Source: Muscardinus avellanarius (lineage: Eukaryota > Chordata > Mammalia > Rodentia > Gliridae). Taken from it: DNA of 64,000 bases. Shown one piece after another: positions 1-12,957 of this stretch. The stretch's first letter is position 1; every line of letters begins with the position of its first letter. The DNA is taken from positions 182,521,634 to 182,585,633 of the forward strand of contig OY726558.1 of assembly GCA_963383645.1 (NCBI GenBank). Direction: 5' to 3'. Both the position numbers and the translations under genes were made by a program. Under the pieces are notes generated by a model. That model made no database searches, was not told where the DNA came from, and saw only the letters and a program-made list of their open reading frames with translations.

Positions 1-2519
1 TGTTTTCCCATGACATTAATATCACTGATTTTTTTTTAACACAAATTGTAGAGTTACTATAGACACAATATTTTTTTGTGAGATACTCAGGAACTGATAA
101 AAAAAAATAGGCACTATATCTAAAGCACAGCAATTCTCTTGTGGGTTTAAATGGACTTTCTATTTTTGATGAAATTCACTGTCATGTTGGACAAGGTCAT
201 ACCCAGAGAGAGATGCTTTATGATTCAGATGATTTAATCATTGGGATAGACTTTTTTTTCACATAAAACACCCAGATTTAACTTTTCTAAGCTTATTTGG
301 TACATTGTACAACACTAATTTTTAAATTCTCTTTGGTATAATTTGCTTTCCACATAAAGAATTCTTGAGTGCTTAACTGATGTATTACTCTATAATTCCA
401 GAGATTTTGCCTTACTGTATCATTTTTCCTCCTCCATTTCAAGCCAATCTTCTGATTATTTTCATAAATATTATTTTTATGAAAACCAAGTTGTATTTTC
501 TATAAAACAAAACATCAACAACAAAACAAATGAAAGAAAACCAGAGTTGAGAAACAAACCAAACAGAATTTATTTTGTTTTCTGGAAATAATATTTTAAT
601 TAAGTTTAGGTATGTTGGATTTTATTTTCTCAACTATGGTAATCATTTATCTACTTGAGATCCATTTCATTCTTTACATGCACTTACAACCAGGTTTTAT
701 AGAAAACTAGGCTGTGAAGCAATGTTTTTCTGCAGTTTGGGATTTCAGTTCACTCACACAAGTTAACCCCCAGGTTTTCAGCATGATTACATTTATCTAT
801 ATTTAAAGTACAAAGGAATCAACATGCTGGAAAGTAATTGCTCTGTTGCCATAGGGAAAGAGATTAGGAAAACTGTGAGTTTAAGGGAGAAGCTGCCTGG
901 GTAGTAATCCCTTTTATTATCTATTCTAAGCCATAAAAGATTCTATCCCAAGCCTAATAAATAATTATGTCATGAACTGTAGGGTCAGAGGACTTGAGCA
1001 AGATTGTTAAGAAGTCCAACTATCAGAAAGTTTCTGTGTTCCTAAGGTCACATTATCTCTTTTAAAAGTCTCTGTTTGACAGCACTGAATGCAGCTCAGA
1101 TGCTAATGTACACAGCAGGGGAGGACAATTACCCAAACCATTCATTTACTAGGTGATCTCTAAGGCCTCTCCTAACTTTAAAATTCTATGTCTGTGTCTA
1201 AATTAGAGAGTCATTTTCATTTGAATTGACAAAGCTAATCATATGTTTTAATTAAGATATTTTCTTTTCGTTAAATGACTGTGTGTCAGAACAGAGAATT
1301 ATGTTAATGGAGAACCCAACATCTGTCTGGAAAGGCAGGGTCACAGAGCCAGCAGAACTTAGACAAATGAACAAAATCTCAGAAAACAAGTTCTCTGGCA
1401 ATTTGGGCTCAGGCCTTTTGTCAATTCGGCAGGGGAAATAGACAAACATTCAAACAGGGCCAGATGGGAACAAGAATTATGGGAGATAAACATGCAATAA
1501 ACAGATAAGGCCAGCTTAGGTTTGGTGAAAGGGTAGACAAAGCAAGCTCTGGAGGGTATCAGTCTAATCCTATTTTTTTCTGTTGGATTCCTCAGATTTA
1601 CCCCATCAGCTCTGCTTCCAAGACAAACTCTCTTGAGCTCCATTAATTACCGGACTGTGGAAGCAATTTGGAGTTCACAGCCATGTCAGAAATCTTTGAT
1701 AATCATAGACAGAGTTAATTGTAGGTAATATGAACAAAACATGAGCTGGACTTGGAAGTAGGGTGAATTTAGGTTCCTCTATGGACTCACTAGTTAGGTT
1801 TTAAATTTACTGAGCAGTGCTTAAATTCTTTTATTCCACAATTTAACTATTTTATGCAATTTAATAGTTCAGATATGTATGACATTTTCTTACCAACACA
1901 CCTTCTGGAGGAAACTACCCATGCAGTATAAACTATGCACAGTAGCACAGTTTAAGTTCAGTGGGTGTGAATGTTGTTACCAAACAACAATGTACACAAT
2001 AAATTCTTGTTAAATCAAAGGAAGGGAGGGGACTACAATCACCAGTTCTGAATGGAGAAAATATATATAGATATTTGCATTATTGAAACCAAGAAACAAA
2101 GTAGGATGAAGAGAAAAACATAATCATACTTTAAAAATATTAAATATTGGTTACTTACAATGCTTAAGATTGATGAACATATATTCATTTCTCAGAAATG
2201 TGTATTTCTTCCTCTAGCTGCCAAGTTTCATGATAAAAGAAACTATGATTCATATACTTAATAATATATAACTAATGCCTAAAACATAGAAAGTACTCAA
2301 AAACTCTTGACTATGATAATGACTTACTCAGTTTAGTAGATTAATATTACATACATGCCCTTTCTTATTAGTATTTCAAAATTAACCTTCACAAAGTTAA
2401 TAAAAACAGGAACTTATGATGTTCTCTTTGTGTCAGATACCATTAAAATACTTTACTTTAGAAAACATCAAAGCACTTTAACAAATTTTTTAATTTGGTC
2501 CTCAGAACAAAACTATTAA
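1..2519. other. Unique AT-rich non-coding DNA
   Basis: No SINE, L1, LTR or gene-like reading frame is recognised here. Open frames are short (94 codons at most), rich in F, L, S and I, and resemble no family. There are homopolymer T/A runs and weak repeat-like hints near 1150-1190 and 2255-2330, too decayed to name. Confidence 0.6.
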
Positions 2520-2675
2520 GTACTGGCTCTCACCATGCCTATCCTACAAAGAGAACAATGAGGGGCAGTGGCAGGTTAAGTAAATTGTCCCAGGTCACCA
2601 TGCTGGTGGCTCTTGGGGCTGGGATCTGAGTATGGCCAGAAGTTCTCTATAGGACAAGATCTGACTCATTGTCAT
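2520..2675 (+). mobile_element. MIR SINE relic
   Basis: The core at about 2573-2635 matches the usual MIR order: an 'aggttaagtaaattgtcccaggtcac' type core in diverged form, then a 'gctgggatctgag' segment. This is an ancient tRNA-derived mammalian SINE, too diverged for boundaries to be set precisely. Confidence 0.7.
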
Positions 2676-2797
2676 GTTCTCTGTTGCCTCCAGAATGAAA
2701 ACAATGTTTTAGAATGCATATTGACTATTTAACACACAATCAACAAATCAGAAAAGAAAGAGAAAAGACATTATGTGCATATAAGAGCAACACTTTT

Positions 2798-3440
2798 CTT
2801 ATTGGGTTCCTGTCTTATTGGGGAATTTGAGAAATGACACTAGCAGACATTGGAGGGACAAGCAGGAAGTTTATTGTAAAGAGAGTAGGAGAGAAAAAGA
2901 GGCAGATCACTGACTCTCAGGGGCAGTGGGACTCTGGTGTCTAGCAGCTGCTTTATGGTCATTCCCCAGCAGTGGTCCAAGCCAAAAGCCATCAATTGCC
3001 CACCACCTTCCTTCAAAGTCCACACAATCTGCACAAAAGGAGAAAATCTCTCAAAGGGAGGGGTTCTCAAATGGGTAACTGTTTGGGGCTGGCATTTCTA
3101 GGAGTTCATATCCTTCTTTGAGTTCCCTCTCTCAGTCTGAGATCCTACCAACATCCAATCTATGTGACTTTTCTTTTGAATTGCCCAATAGGTCAGTGCC
3201 TCTTCTTGAGGGACTATATGCCCAGTTGTGGTAGTTTATTTATCCTTTGTGACTGAGGTTATTTTCTGGGATTGAGATAATGTATACTTACGGTCTGGAA
3301 CACTGAAAGTTTTGCAAACATCTTGTTGACTGTCTGGAGGTTTGATTTTGTTGACAATCAGGAGGTTTGATCTTGTTGATTGTCAGATATTTTGATCTTT
3401 CTATCATGGCTCTATGACCCTGTCTGCCTAATATCTTTCT
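2798..3440 (-). mobile_element. Candidate solo LTR of an endogenous retrovirus
   Basis: Read on the minus strand, this block has LTR-like order: a long U3-like segment, a TATA-like CATAAAG near 2952, an AATAAA signal at 2875-2870, and about 60 bases of U5-like sequence after it. A 9-bp direct repeat (cttattggg) lies at 2798-2806 and 2814-2822. Three 25-bp imperfect repeats lie in the U3 part (3323-3397). No internal retroviral genes adjoin it. The family is not identified; a class I-like LTR is a guess. Confidence 0.45.
3323..3397. repeat. Three 25-bp imperfect tandem repeats
   Basis: Units starting at 3323, 3348 and 3373 share the order ttgttga(c/t), a short variable part (tgtctggagg, aatcaggagg, tgtcagatat) and tttgat. 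They lie in the putative U3 of the LTR-like block, where tandem enhancer-type repeats are common in retroviral LTRs. A regulatory role is inference only. Confidence 0.7.
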
Positions 3441-4155
3441 ATCTCCTTACATATACAGGTTGGAAAAAGAGAATTATGAAAAATCAGAGAGAGAAACCTC
3501 AAAAATCAAGCTGTATAAAAAAGCCTATTAAAAGTTAATACTGGAAAGAGGAAGAAAGACAAAATATAGAAATGTTTGCATTTTAAATAGATCTTGCTGG
3601 CAAACAATAAAAATATTCATTTTAAGGATGCTACTGAGAAAAGATCTTTAATTAGCAGGCTCTTTCAATTTTCCAGGATAAAGGGAGATTGAGGAAATAG
3701 GAATTGAGCAAGAGGGTGCAGCTGAAGGGATGACTTCAAAAGCAAACTTAAAAGTAGAATTAGAGGAGCACCGTGATGAATAAGACTTGGGGAATGAGAC
3801 TATGAGGCTGAATGTGGGTCTTGGGCTTCTATCTTTGAAGGCAAGACAAATAGCAGACTCATGATCACAAGAATGGGGTGGGTATCCAAAATACATTGGC
3901 CTGTGTATGGTATTGAGGTCCTTTGGTGATATTTTAAAGTTAAGATAATTTTGTGTTTCTACAATGTAATTAAAGTACTCTTCAGATAGAAGGTATACAT
4001 ACCTGTCACTCACTAGCTTATTGTTTGAACTTCTAAAATTCTACACACAGAACATATGCTTCAAGAGTTTTCTCCAAATCTGCTTCTCTGCTGGGACACA
4101 CAGTGTCAGCACAAGGCCTCGTTACCTACTTAGGAACCTAACCTAGGATGTAGGA
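3441..4155. other. Unique non-coding stretch
   Basis: The longest open frame is 121 codons on the minus strand (4013 to 3648). It has no recognisable domain, signal peptide or membrane segment, and its composition matches translated AT-rich intergenic DNA. It is not called as a gene. No repeat family is recognised. Confidence 0.55.
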
Positions 4156-4159
4156 CTTT

Positions 4160-4515
4160 CCTCACTGTAATGGTTTAAGTTTATAAAGCCCCTGAGATAG
4201 CATGGAGAGTAGGTAGCAAAATTATGGAAGAAATTTAGTCAAGAAGGTGTCCCTGGAGGTATGGTTTTAAGGATTATATGTGATCCCTCCTCCTTCTGCT
4301 CTCTCTTCTGTGTCCACCCTCTAATATGAGAGCAGAGCCTTCTTTGTCACCCTCTCCGTTTATCATTGCCATGACCTGAGCTCTGCAGACCCAACCTAAT
4401 AAAACCTGAACCTCTGAAATCTCCAAAACTGTGAGCGAGTAAATCTTCCTCCTTTGACTTTGTGTGGTTAGTTGTTTTTATTGCAGCAATGACAGCAGTG
4501 AGAATTCTGAGACAC
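4160..4515 (+). mobile_element. MaLR (ERVL-MaLR) solo LTR, diverged
   Basis: The stretch begins with a 'tgtaatggtttaagttt' type start and passes through the typical C/T-rich middle. It ends with the MaLR order: 'aacctctgaaatctc...aaactgtgagc', 'taaatcttcctcctttgac', then a tail near 'cagcaatgacagcagtgaga'. Non-autonomous LTR of the MST/MLT/ORR1 type. No internal sequence remains. Confidence 0.75.
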
Positions 4516-4859
4516 TCACCCCTATTTTTCTCACCTTCATTTTACATCTATGCAATCACCATGTCATTCTGAATCCACCTTTGTAATTCAATTGAATTAA
4601 TTGATTCTTTTCAGGCCCCAATTCTAAGTCTTCATTATTTCCCATCTAAATTTCATGTATTTTGTTTGGTGAGTGAGTGAGTGTTAACTAAAAGAAAAGT
4701 GAGGAGTTAAAACTTGCTTTTTTCTCTTTTGTCAGTTCCCATTTCACAAACCACTATTTACTATACTTAACTAAAATAATTGCTTCCAGTAGGAGGCATT
4801 TTGTAACTTCAAAATGAGAGTAGGCTGCTCAATTGCATGTTCCCATAGCACGCTTCTCT

Positions 4860-5015
4860 AATATTTGACAACTCTATATTTGTTCTGTGTCTGCTTGCTT
4901 TTCACACTAAACTGTACATATCATAAGAAAGTGGTCTGTCTCTGTATTGTTGCAATTGTTCCCCCTGTACCCAGTGATAGCTGATGATGAACAATTCATT
5001 AACTATATGAATGAA
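4860..5015 (+). mobile_element. L2 LINE 3' end relic
   Basis: The segment follows the order of L2 3' ends: 'actaaactgtacatatcataagaaagtgg', a 'tctctgtattgttgc' part, 'ccctgtacccagtgatag', then an 'attcattaactatatgaatga' tail. Strongly diverged, so the ends are approximate. Confidence 0.5.
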
Positions 5016-6786
5016 GAGAGGTTTAGTGAGATAACAGTTCCAAAAAATTCTCCATTTACTTTTATAACATGAAATCCATTGATGATAGAGGCAAGAGGAA
5101 GTTCAATGTGAGAGCTGTTTCAGGAAGTAGAAAATGTACATAAAATAAAAATAAAATACTGAAAGTATACATTTATTTCCAGGACATACTTCTGACATTA
5201 GTTGGATGGAAAAAGGAAATTGTAACAATTGTTTAAAATGAGAGTACTCTCTGCTCATGGACAGTTACACACTGATTTGGATTAACTGAGACTGAAATCA
5301 GGATCAGGAAGAAGGACCTCAGTAATGCATTGTTGAATTTCTTTGAAAATTACAAATACAAATCACTTTTTTTTTGTTTTTCTTGAATGCAGCAAAATTG
5401 AAACTACAAAGTTATTAGTCATAATCACAACTGAAATCCCATAGTCCAGAAAGTACCATGAAATCCTTGGGGTCATACATAGGCATAAAATAGTCATATT
5501 CAAGGACAAGGGTGGCAGGGATTTTAACCCTCATAGGGCACTGAGGATTTTGATAAATTTCTGAGTGTGAATTTTATCAGCTTTGCTCCCTTGGGAACCA
5601 CATATTCAGTTTATCCCTAGGATTTTCCAGAGCTAATCCTATAGGACTCAAGAGAATAACAAAAGGTATAAATGATCTTTCTTTTCACTTAAAATTCTCC
5701 CAGTGATAAAGGAGAAAAGGTCTAAAAAGTGGTTCTGATAGTAAATGTTGTTCTCTGCTACTTAAAAGAAATTTTTTGTAGACTTTTGTTCTTTCCCCAG
5801 TGAATTTAACACAGAACCAATAACCATTGCCCTTTTACTCCGACAAAACAGTTTTGAATACAGATTAGTTTAAAAGTCACTCAGAAATTTAAAATCTAAA
5901 CAGAAGAGGGTAATTTTTTTAAAACTGCAATGTTAACTCATTTTGAATTTTTTGGCCACTCTTGGGATATGGAATAGATAAAGCATTCCCTTATAAGTGT
6001 GTGTAGTCAAATGACAGATGCCCTTTTACTCCTTTGAAAATATTTTTGAATTGTAGATTAAAATAATATATTAAGCGATTTCAATTTCATTCACCATTCA
6101 CTACCTTGAAGGAAGAATTAAAATGCAGCAGATTACTAAATATATTGAAACGAGCATAATAGCTTTACTTAGTTAAAAGTCATTGGGGCTAAGATTTCTG
6201 CATAATGAATATCTTTAACAATTAAACTGGTGAAAAAGAAATAAATTAAGTGTTATCATTTAATAATGCATAAATGTCACAATGAGTTTTCTAGCTTCTC
6301 TTCTAAAATGCATTGCCTAAGGGGAATGTAAAAGAAAGGCCCTTCAAGAGAATTTTGAGTACTGTTCTGATGGGTAGGGCTATTAATATTCAAGTATGTC
6401 CTTCTGTGTATACGAGTTATCTTTATTATTTTTCTAAGACTTTGTTTTTATTTTTATACATGGACATAAAGTTTCTATTTTTCCCAAATACACAATTTGC
6501 TGAAACTAACAGATTATTTGAAACTTCAGCCATGATAAGTTAGATTACTTTGGTGAAAATTTTTACAGTAATTTCAGTTATCATAAATATTTTATCCTAA
6601 AAAGCAGTCAATAAATGATTCTATGGATGATCCGTCATCTCAGAATAACTTCTGGAGCCCAGTTTACTCAACTGCAGATAGAGCTCTTAAAGAAATTATT
6701 TTGACATTTTTTGTTGTTGTTGTTGAAATAGAGTTCCCTTGCCTATATATTCTGTTATGTTTTGGTTGGTTGGTTGGTTGTGTTAT
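5016..6786. other. Unique AT-rich DNA with a dispersed direct repeat
   Basis: No named element or gene is seen. The word tgcccttttactcc occurs at 5828-5841 and 6019-6032. It is followed each time by a related A-rich stretch and a 'ttttgaat...agatta' segment, giving an imperfect direct repeat of about 60 bp spaced 191 bp apart. Confidence 0.6.
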
Positions 6787-6890
6787 TGGTCCTAGGATTT
6801 TAACCTAGGGGCATTTTACTTCCAAGCTAAATTCTTTAAACTCTTTATTTTTTTATTTTGAAACATGATCTTGCTAACTTGCTGTCATTA
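6787..6890 (-). mobile_element. B1-ID type SINE fragment
   Basis: The plus strand reads 'ggtcctaggattttaac', 'ctaggggcattttac' and 'tattttgaaacatgatctt', the diverged reverse complement of the ID-like tail and linker of the SINEs elsewhere in this window. The B1-like head is missing. Confidence 0.6.
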
Positions 6891-9365
6891 GGCATGTGAT
6901 TTTTAATTGACACTTTGTAGCTGTTTAAGGGGTATAAAATATCTTGTTAATATAACATGTAAAGAATGATTTATATAAGTGTAATGGGTAATTTATTTTA
7001 AAACTTATTTTCCTCTTTCTCTAATCAGTTTCATGTATTGGTGTTCTCCACATTTATCTATAGTGAGAAGAGGAGAAAAGAGAAGGAAGGTTGAAAGACA
7101 GGTGTAAAGATTGTTATAGGAGGATTTATTACTTTACTTCTGGTATCCAAAATAGGATTTTTGAGTGTTAAGCAGGAAAGTGTCTTAATGCCAGGGCTTT
7201 TAAAGAAAAATACGTTTATTTGAAATGCTCAGGACATATAAAGAGCAGAGCTCAGAAGCCATCTCTTCTTCCCATCAAATGGTTCATGAGGCAATAGGTG
7301 GCACACAGCAAGTATTGAAGTGATGCTAATCACTATACCTGTGGCTCCCATTTAGACTTCAGGAGACCTCAAATCTCCCTAATCCCCTGCAAAACCATGC
7401 AGTGTCTAGCAGCTCAAGTCTAAAAGCAGGATGAAATCATGAATAGCTGGCTGCAAGATATACTTTCTGTTCCATGCCCAAGTATTATAGCTTTGCCCCA
7501 ATTTGTCAGTGAGATTTTATCATGCTTTAGTTATCATGAATCAGGCCTAGTCCAATTCAGTTATTCCACTATAGAAACCCCGGAACACCCGGAGATCAGG
7601 CATGTTTGGAAATTTTATTGCTAATTAAGTGAAAAATAGTAAACCCTGAATACACCAGTTGAAACCTCTTGAAATTGACACCTATGAGAAAGAATAAAAC
7701 GATTTTTCAGAAAGAAGAACCAAATTTAACAATATATTAAATTGTTGGAGTTGCTACTTAAACCTTTAGGATTAACGTCATCAGTTGCGGTTATATTTTT
7801 AAAGGCAAGGGAGTTTATGTTTTCTTTTGTAAATTATGCTACCCTATGAATAAATTTGTTTTATAATGAAAGTTGTGAATATTGACCATTATCTCTATGT
7901 CCCTACTAAAATTGACACATTTTGCTTGTAAGTACTTTAAAAATGAATTATTGAAGATTTATCCTAGATTCACTTTTCTCCCGTGATAACAACACATGAT
8001 TTGGACACTTTTCACTGTTCTCTCTCACAAAGGTGTTAGTAATGCATAATTTTGATTTTAAATGCAAAAATTTTAGCGTATGATGCAACATGACTCTTGA
8101 AACATGAATGTATCCGACACTGTTAGGTGGTGGTATCCACTTCTTTATTTGAATCCACAATTATATAGCTCTTAATACAATATTACTGAAAAAAACACAC
8201 ATGCTTCCACATGAATATATTGTATCCTAATGAACACTCGAACTTACTAGAATTCACCCCAATTTCACATCATAATGAGTTATCCAAACCATTAAAATTC
8301 AATGAAGTAACAATGATAGAAAAATGTTTTAACTTTCTATATTTCAAAATTAACATAAAAATATTTTTATACAAGTAAGTACTATACTTATTCTGGGGCA
8401 CAGGATCCGTATTTTATGCAGATTTTATTATTTGTCAATATTTTGCTTATTGTATAATATTTGAACACAAACATGAACACTGGAAAAGTATGAGAAAGAC
8501 CTGATAAAATTTATTATCAGTTAGAAGACATAAATTTTCATCTATCCAGAAGGTAAACTAAACTGTATCTTTAAATGATGGATTGGCCCCATTTTAGGAA
8601 AAGAGGTAGACAGGAGAGTCTGTCCTGCCATGAATTAATATCTGATTCTGATGATGACAGAACCCTTAGCCTTCTGTATGGAGGGATATACCTCATCTTT
8701 TCAAATGTAGGCTTTGATTAAAAGGAAGATAAATGAAAAGCATTTTCTTTGTTCTTCCCTTCCTATCTATGAACAGATATACATATTTAAATTTCATTTA
8801 TTTTTCTTATGTAAGTGCTCATACCTCTCACAACGTATTGTAACTTTTATGTCCATCCCTGCAGTAGCTCAGGGCCAGTATAAAGAATGCACAAGATCAC
8901 TCTGTTGCAAACTAATTAGAAAAGATAAGGTGCAAAATGTTTCATTGAAGAATAAGCCAGAAAGAACTTGAATAAGAAGCAAATCTCAGGAGAATTGTAA
9001 TTAGAACAATTGGAATGGGTCAAAAAATAGCTTGCTCGACTTTTGCATATGAAAAAGTCTAGATTGGAAGAAGAACTCAGAGACTTGGAATCAGAACACA
9101 CAGGCGGACACTGAGCTACGGGTCACCTCTCACAGTTTTCCAGGATATTCTCAGATCATGAGAATAATATGTCTTTATGAAATAGAATGAAATTAAATTC
9201 AAAATGCCATAACTTTGTGTTCTTATATTATGGTTTATTTGCTCAGGCCAATGCTTTTGGAAATAACTTGCAATTATCTATTATTACATTTTAGTTTTGA
9301 TACAGATTTGGTTGCAAGTAGTCTTTACCTCTCAATATATAAGAAAATATAATTGTACAAGTCAA
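6891..9365. other. Unique AT-rich DNA
   Basis: Nothing is recognised in this 2.5-kb stretch. Open frames are under 90 codons and carry no domain. No microsatellite longer than about 15 bp is present. Confidence 0.6.
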
Positions 9366-9480
9366 TTTAGTTAATATTATTGAGTACTTAGGCATGTCAG
9401 GCATTTGTTAAGAAATCAGAATGCACAGTTTTCATATGTAATCCCTATAATAACCCCATAAGAATAAAATTTTTTTATGC
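9366..9480 (+). mobile_element. MIR fragment
   Basis: The 'gtaatccctataataaccccataag' type segment and the preceding 'tgagtacttaggcatgtcaggc' resemble the MIR core region. Weak and diverged. Confidence 0.45.
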
Positions 9481-9704
9481 ATATAAAGTTGGCCTAGAGA
9501 TTTAAATGGGAGTAATATTTGTAATATTTAATTAAACTGATTTTTCTTATACTTCTTGATACCCAGTAAATTCTTCTCCATTCATCAATGGCTTGAATAT
9601 TTTGTACTCAATGCCTCAGGGACAGTAAAAGACCAGAGAATTTTGTAATTTATTATAAGAAATATTTCTCATTTCTTTCTCAGTCTACAACCCAGTGTAA
9701 TTTT

Positions 9705-10095
9705 TCTGGTTTGGATACAGAATGCCCCCTGAAAAAGCTCATGTGTTTGTGCAAAAGTAAAATGTTCAAAAGGAAAATTACTGAATCATGAGGGTACTAA
9801 TTGTATCAATGGATTAAGACCACTAAAGGGCTAATGGGCTTTTTGGATGGTGAAGTAGGCAGCTAGGTGTGGCTTGAGGATGTCACTCATTGGGAGTGGT
9901 GAGCTTTTTGGGAATATGTGTGATAATATAATATAATATAATATAATATAATATAATAATATAAATGTGGCTTGGCCTAATATGGACTGGAACCTCCAAA
10001 AGCAGGAGCAAATAAATCTCCCTTACTCTAAGTTGTTGCCAGGTACTTTGGATCACAACCATGAGAACACTGATGGAAACAGTAATTATTAACTT
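9705..10095 (+). mobile_element. MaLR LTR with internal (ATAAT)n expansion
   Basis: The order matches rodent MaLR LTRs: 'tttggatacagaatgcccc', 'aaagctcatgtgtttgtg', 'actgaatcatgagggtac', 'aatggattaagaccac', a G/T-rich middle, 'gcaggagcaaataaatctcc' with the AATAAA signal, and a 'gttgccaggtactttggatcac' tail. A pentamer microsatellite interrupts it at about 9922-9964. Confidence 0.8.
9922..9964. repeat. (ATAAT)n microsatellite
   Basis: About seven pentamer units plus a degenerate end, inside the MaLR LTR just before its polyadenylation region. Confidence 0.95.
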
Positions 10096-11420
10096 CAATT
10101 CTATTTTGATCCCTTACAGTGTGAAATTTCACACATTATTTCATTAAGACCTCTAAAAATATGAGGAATTGTGTAATGTCATATTATTTTGCAGATGCCT
10201 TTCCTATGACATTTCATTAAAAATAAATTTTGCAACGGACCCAAAATGAAATAATTTTGTCCAGCCAGAAATCTGGCCAGATATGAGACCTACATGTACA
10301 TAAAAATTGAAATGTACAAGAGATCAAAAGGATATGGCATGGGATGAGTTTATCTCATTGTTTTCCAATGACTTACTTAATTGAGGAACAAATTGCAAAA
10401 ATATGACACACTTGTTCTCAGTGTGTTTCAAGATCAATGAATTTTGGCAAATGTGTACAAGCAAAACAAAATATAGAATGTTTCCATCATCCCAGAAAGT
10501 TTACTAAGCCCAATCTAGTATCTCATACTCAGTAACAAATATTTTTTTTTCCCATTTGTCCCTTAGATTGTTTTGTCTTGCCTAAGTCTATGCATTTCCA
10601 TTATTTTAGAATCACGGTGTTAATTTCTTCAAAAAAGGTTAGGCATGCCAGGAATTGGACTCTGCATTCCAGATGCTTTCTACTCTGTGCCTGCTGATAT
10701 TTCTGCTCTGTTCTCTCAAGCCTTTACTTCCTTGCTATTTCTGCTCAGCTGAGAAGTCTTACCCAATGCACACACAGTTCAAGAAATAGCTGCAGGACTG
10801 GGGGCGTTTGGGGGACTACACGGGCTTCAGGCCTCCTCAATTCTCTTTCTTTTATCAAATTCCAGCCACTTTTGATCTTGAACTTCTCCGTCCTTTGACT
10901 TCTCAGTCCACTGTATTTTCACTATTTGTTTAAGCTTTATTTCATGGACTCTGTTAACAGGGAGAAGTTAGAGAGCTCTGGGTTCACCCAGTCTCTTTCA
11001 AGCAATTATACCCTCAGGTTTCTGGCTGGCTTCGGTCACCCTGTAGTGCCTTCCAAAAGCATCATGTAAAAAGTAATGGGTCTAAAAAGCACACTTGTGT
11101 TTGAAAGAAGCTTTAATTTCCTTTGTGATAACATAATATTTCCCAAAGCTGGACCTGTCTTCTACTTTTGAAAATTCACAGATCTGGCATATTTTAAATA
11201 CACTCTGTTAAAAATAAAACAAAACAAAACCCGTGTCTGTTTCCACACTGAGTTCCACTCTCCCACACTTCTGCTCATGTACGGCTGCCTTTGCGATGTC
11301 ACAGACATTTTAGGAATCCAGCATAAGAGAAGTGGAACTGCAAATACATGTAGTTTGAATTCACTGGGGTACATGGAGATGATTCTCGATGATATTATCA
11401 CTGGCCTGTTGTGAATGGAA
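10096..11420. other. Unique non-coding DNA
   Basis: No repeat or gene is recognised. The part at about 10660-11060 is somewhat richer in G+C than its surroundings and looks unique. Confidence 0.55.
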
Positions 11421-11436
11421 GCTTCCAGAAACATTC

Positions 11437-11656
11437 TTTTTTTTTTTTTCCCCTGTGGTCCCAGGGATTTAAATCAGGGGCATTCTACCTCTGAGCCACA
11501 CCCCCAGCCCTATTTTTTATTCTTCATTTTGAAATAAGATCTCACTAAGTTCCAGAGGGCCTAAGTAGCTGAGGCTGTCCGTGAACCTGCTATCGATTCC
11601 TCCTGTCTCAACCTCTCAAGTACTAGGATTACAAGCGTGCACCACCACTCTAGGCA
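11437..11656 (-). mobile_element. Dimeric B1-ID SINE
   Basis: On the plus strand it reads poly(T), the reverse-complemented ID-like tail (ggcattctacctctgagcc), the A/T linker, then the B1-like head ending in 'gcgtgcaccaccac'. A 16-bp target-site duplication with two mismatches flanks it at 11421-11436 and 11657-11672, which fixes both ends. Full length, moderately diverged. Confidence 0.93.
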
Positions 11657-11672
11657 GCTTCCAGGAATATTC

Positions 11673-12032
11673 ATACTGCCCCTTGAGCTTCCCAAGCTGC
11701 TACAATAATCTGAATGTGTAGTGTCAGAGGAAGTGTATGGTAAGTGGGTGTGAGGATTTGAAATGTGCTGAACCAGAAGATATTTGATGACGTATTATCT
11801 CTATCAAGTTGCATATGCCAGGAAAGTACTTGATGGTGCAGTGCTTATGTTATTGCATTAGTGGATTATTACTTTCATACGTAAAGGAAGATATGTAGGA
11901 ATAATGCCATATAGAATTTATCAGAAGCCTTTGTTATTCACAAATTTTTAGTAATACCAGAAGCAGTGAGCTCAAATTCATGTGAAATAAAACTTAGTCA
12001 AGAGGACATATAGATCATTTCCTCTGCATAAT

Positions 12033-12082
<50 letters not shown>

Positions 12083-12718
12083 ATGAATATATTATCTACA
12101 TGATACATATAATTATAGCATATATATATATATATCTTGTCACTTTAAAAGATAATAAAATGCAGAAAAAATACAGGCAAAAGTAAATGTAAAAGCACGA
12201 TTTATTATTCCTCTGGAGTTTATATTTATTGTGCTGATCAGATTTTTGACAGTTGTTGTTAAATTCTATTTTCTCACTGAAACACCTATTTTTTGTACCT
12301 GATTTTGTGGTTATAATTCTTCAATGTTTTCATTAAAACTTCCCCAGCCTACTACTAAGTGTATGATTATCAATACATAGGAAACCTGGATCTACTCCTA
12401 GCTGATATGTGTCTCAGTTCATCTGCATACGCAGATAGTAGCTGGGGATAATCTCTCCCCAAACCTGTTGGCATGATTTACAAGATTCCCAGTACCCAGA
12501 AGTTTCTGGACAAAAATATAGCAAGAAACCAGAATTAACAGTTTGTTGTGTTGTCTGTCATGTTGTGCTTTCTTCTTTAATGTTCCATGGAATGGATTGT
12601 AAAAAAAAAAAAAATTGGTATTTACACTTGCAATTTAATCTGAGATAAGACTCATTATGGAATCTGAATACATGACTCATTATGGAATACAACTCCATGA
12701 AGCTGGCAAAAATTGATG
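11673..12718. other. Unique DNA with (TA)n tracts
   Basis: Unique sequence apart from the TA repeats at 12036-12136 and an A13 run near 12601. No gene signal. Confidence 0.55.
12036..12079. repeat. (TA)22 microsatellite
   Basis: An alternating TA tract of about 44 bp. A second short TA tract lies 40 bp further on (12119-12136). Confidence 0.95.
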
Positions 12719-12728
12719 CAAAATTTTA

Positions 12729-12957
12729 TTTTATTTTATTTTATTTTTTTTTTTTGAGGGTCTGGAGATGGAACCCAGGGGCATTCGACCTCTGAGCTAC
12801 ACCCCCTGCCCTATTTTTTATTCTTTATTTTGAAACCGGGTCTCACTGAGTTGCAGAGGGCCTCGCTAAGTAGCTGAGGCTGTCCGCGAACCGCGATCCT
12901 CCAGGTCTCAGCCTCCCGAATGCTGGGATTACAAGCGTGCGCCACCACGCCCGGCTC
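12729..12957 (-). mobile_element. Dimeric B1-ID SINE, young
   Basis: A full-length copy close to the consensus of the A-type SINEs here. It has a (TTTTA)n/poly(T) tail, the ID-like part, the linker, and a CpG-rich B1-like head ending 'gcgccaccacgcccggct'. A perfect 10-bp target-site duplication (caaaatttta) lies at 12719-12728 and 12958-12967. The retained CpG dinucleotides suggest a fairly recent insertion. Confidence 0.95.

Noticed and set aside
3648..4013. 121-codon minus-strand frame
   Set aside because: No domain, no promoter or splice context and no homology recognised. It is the length expected by chance in 64 kb of six-frame reading.
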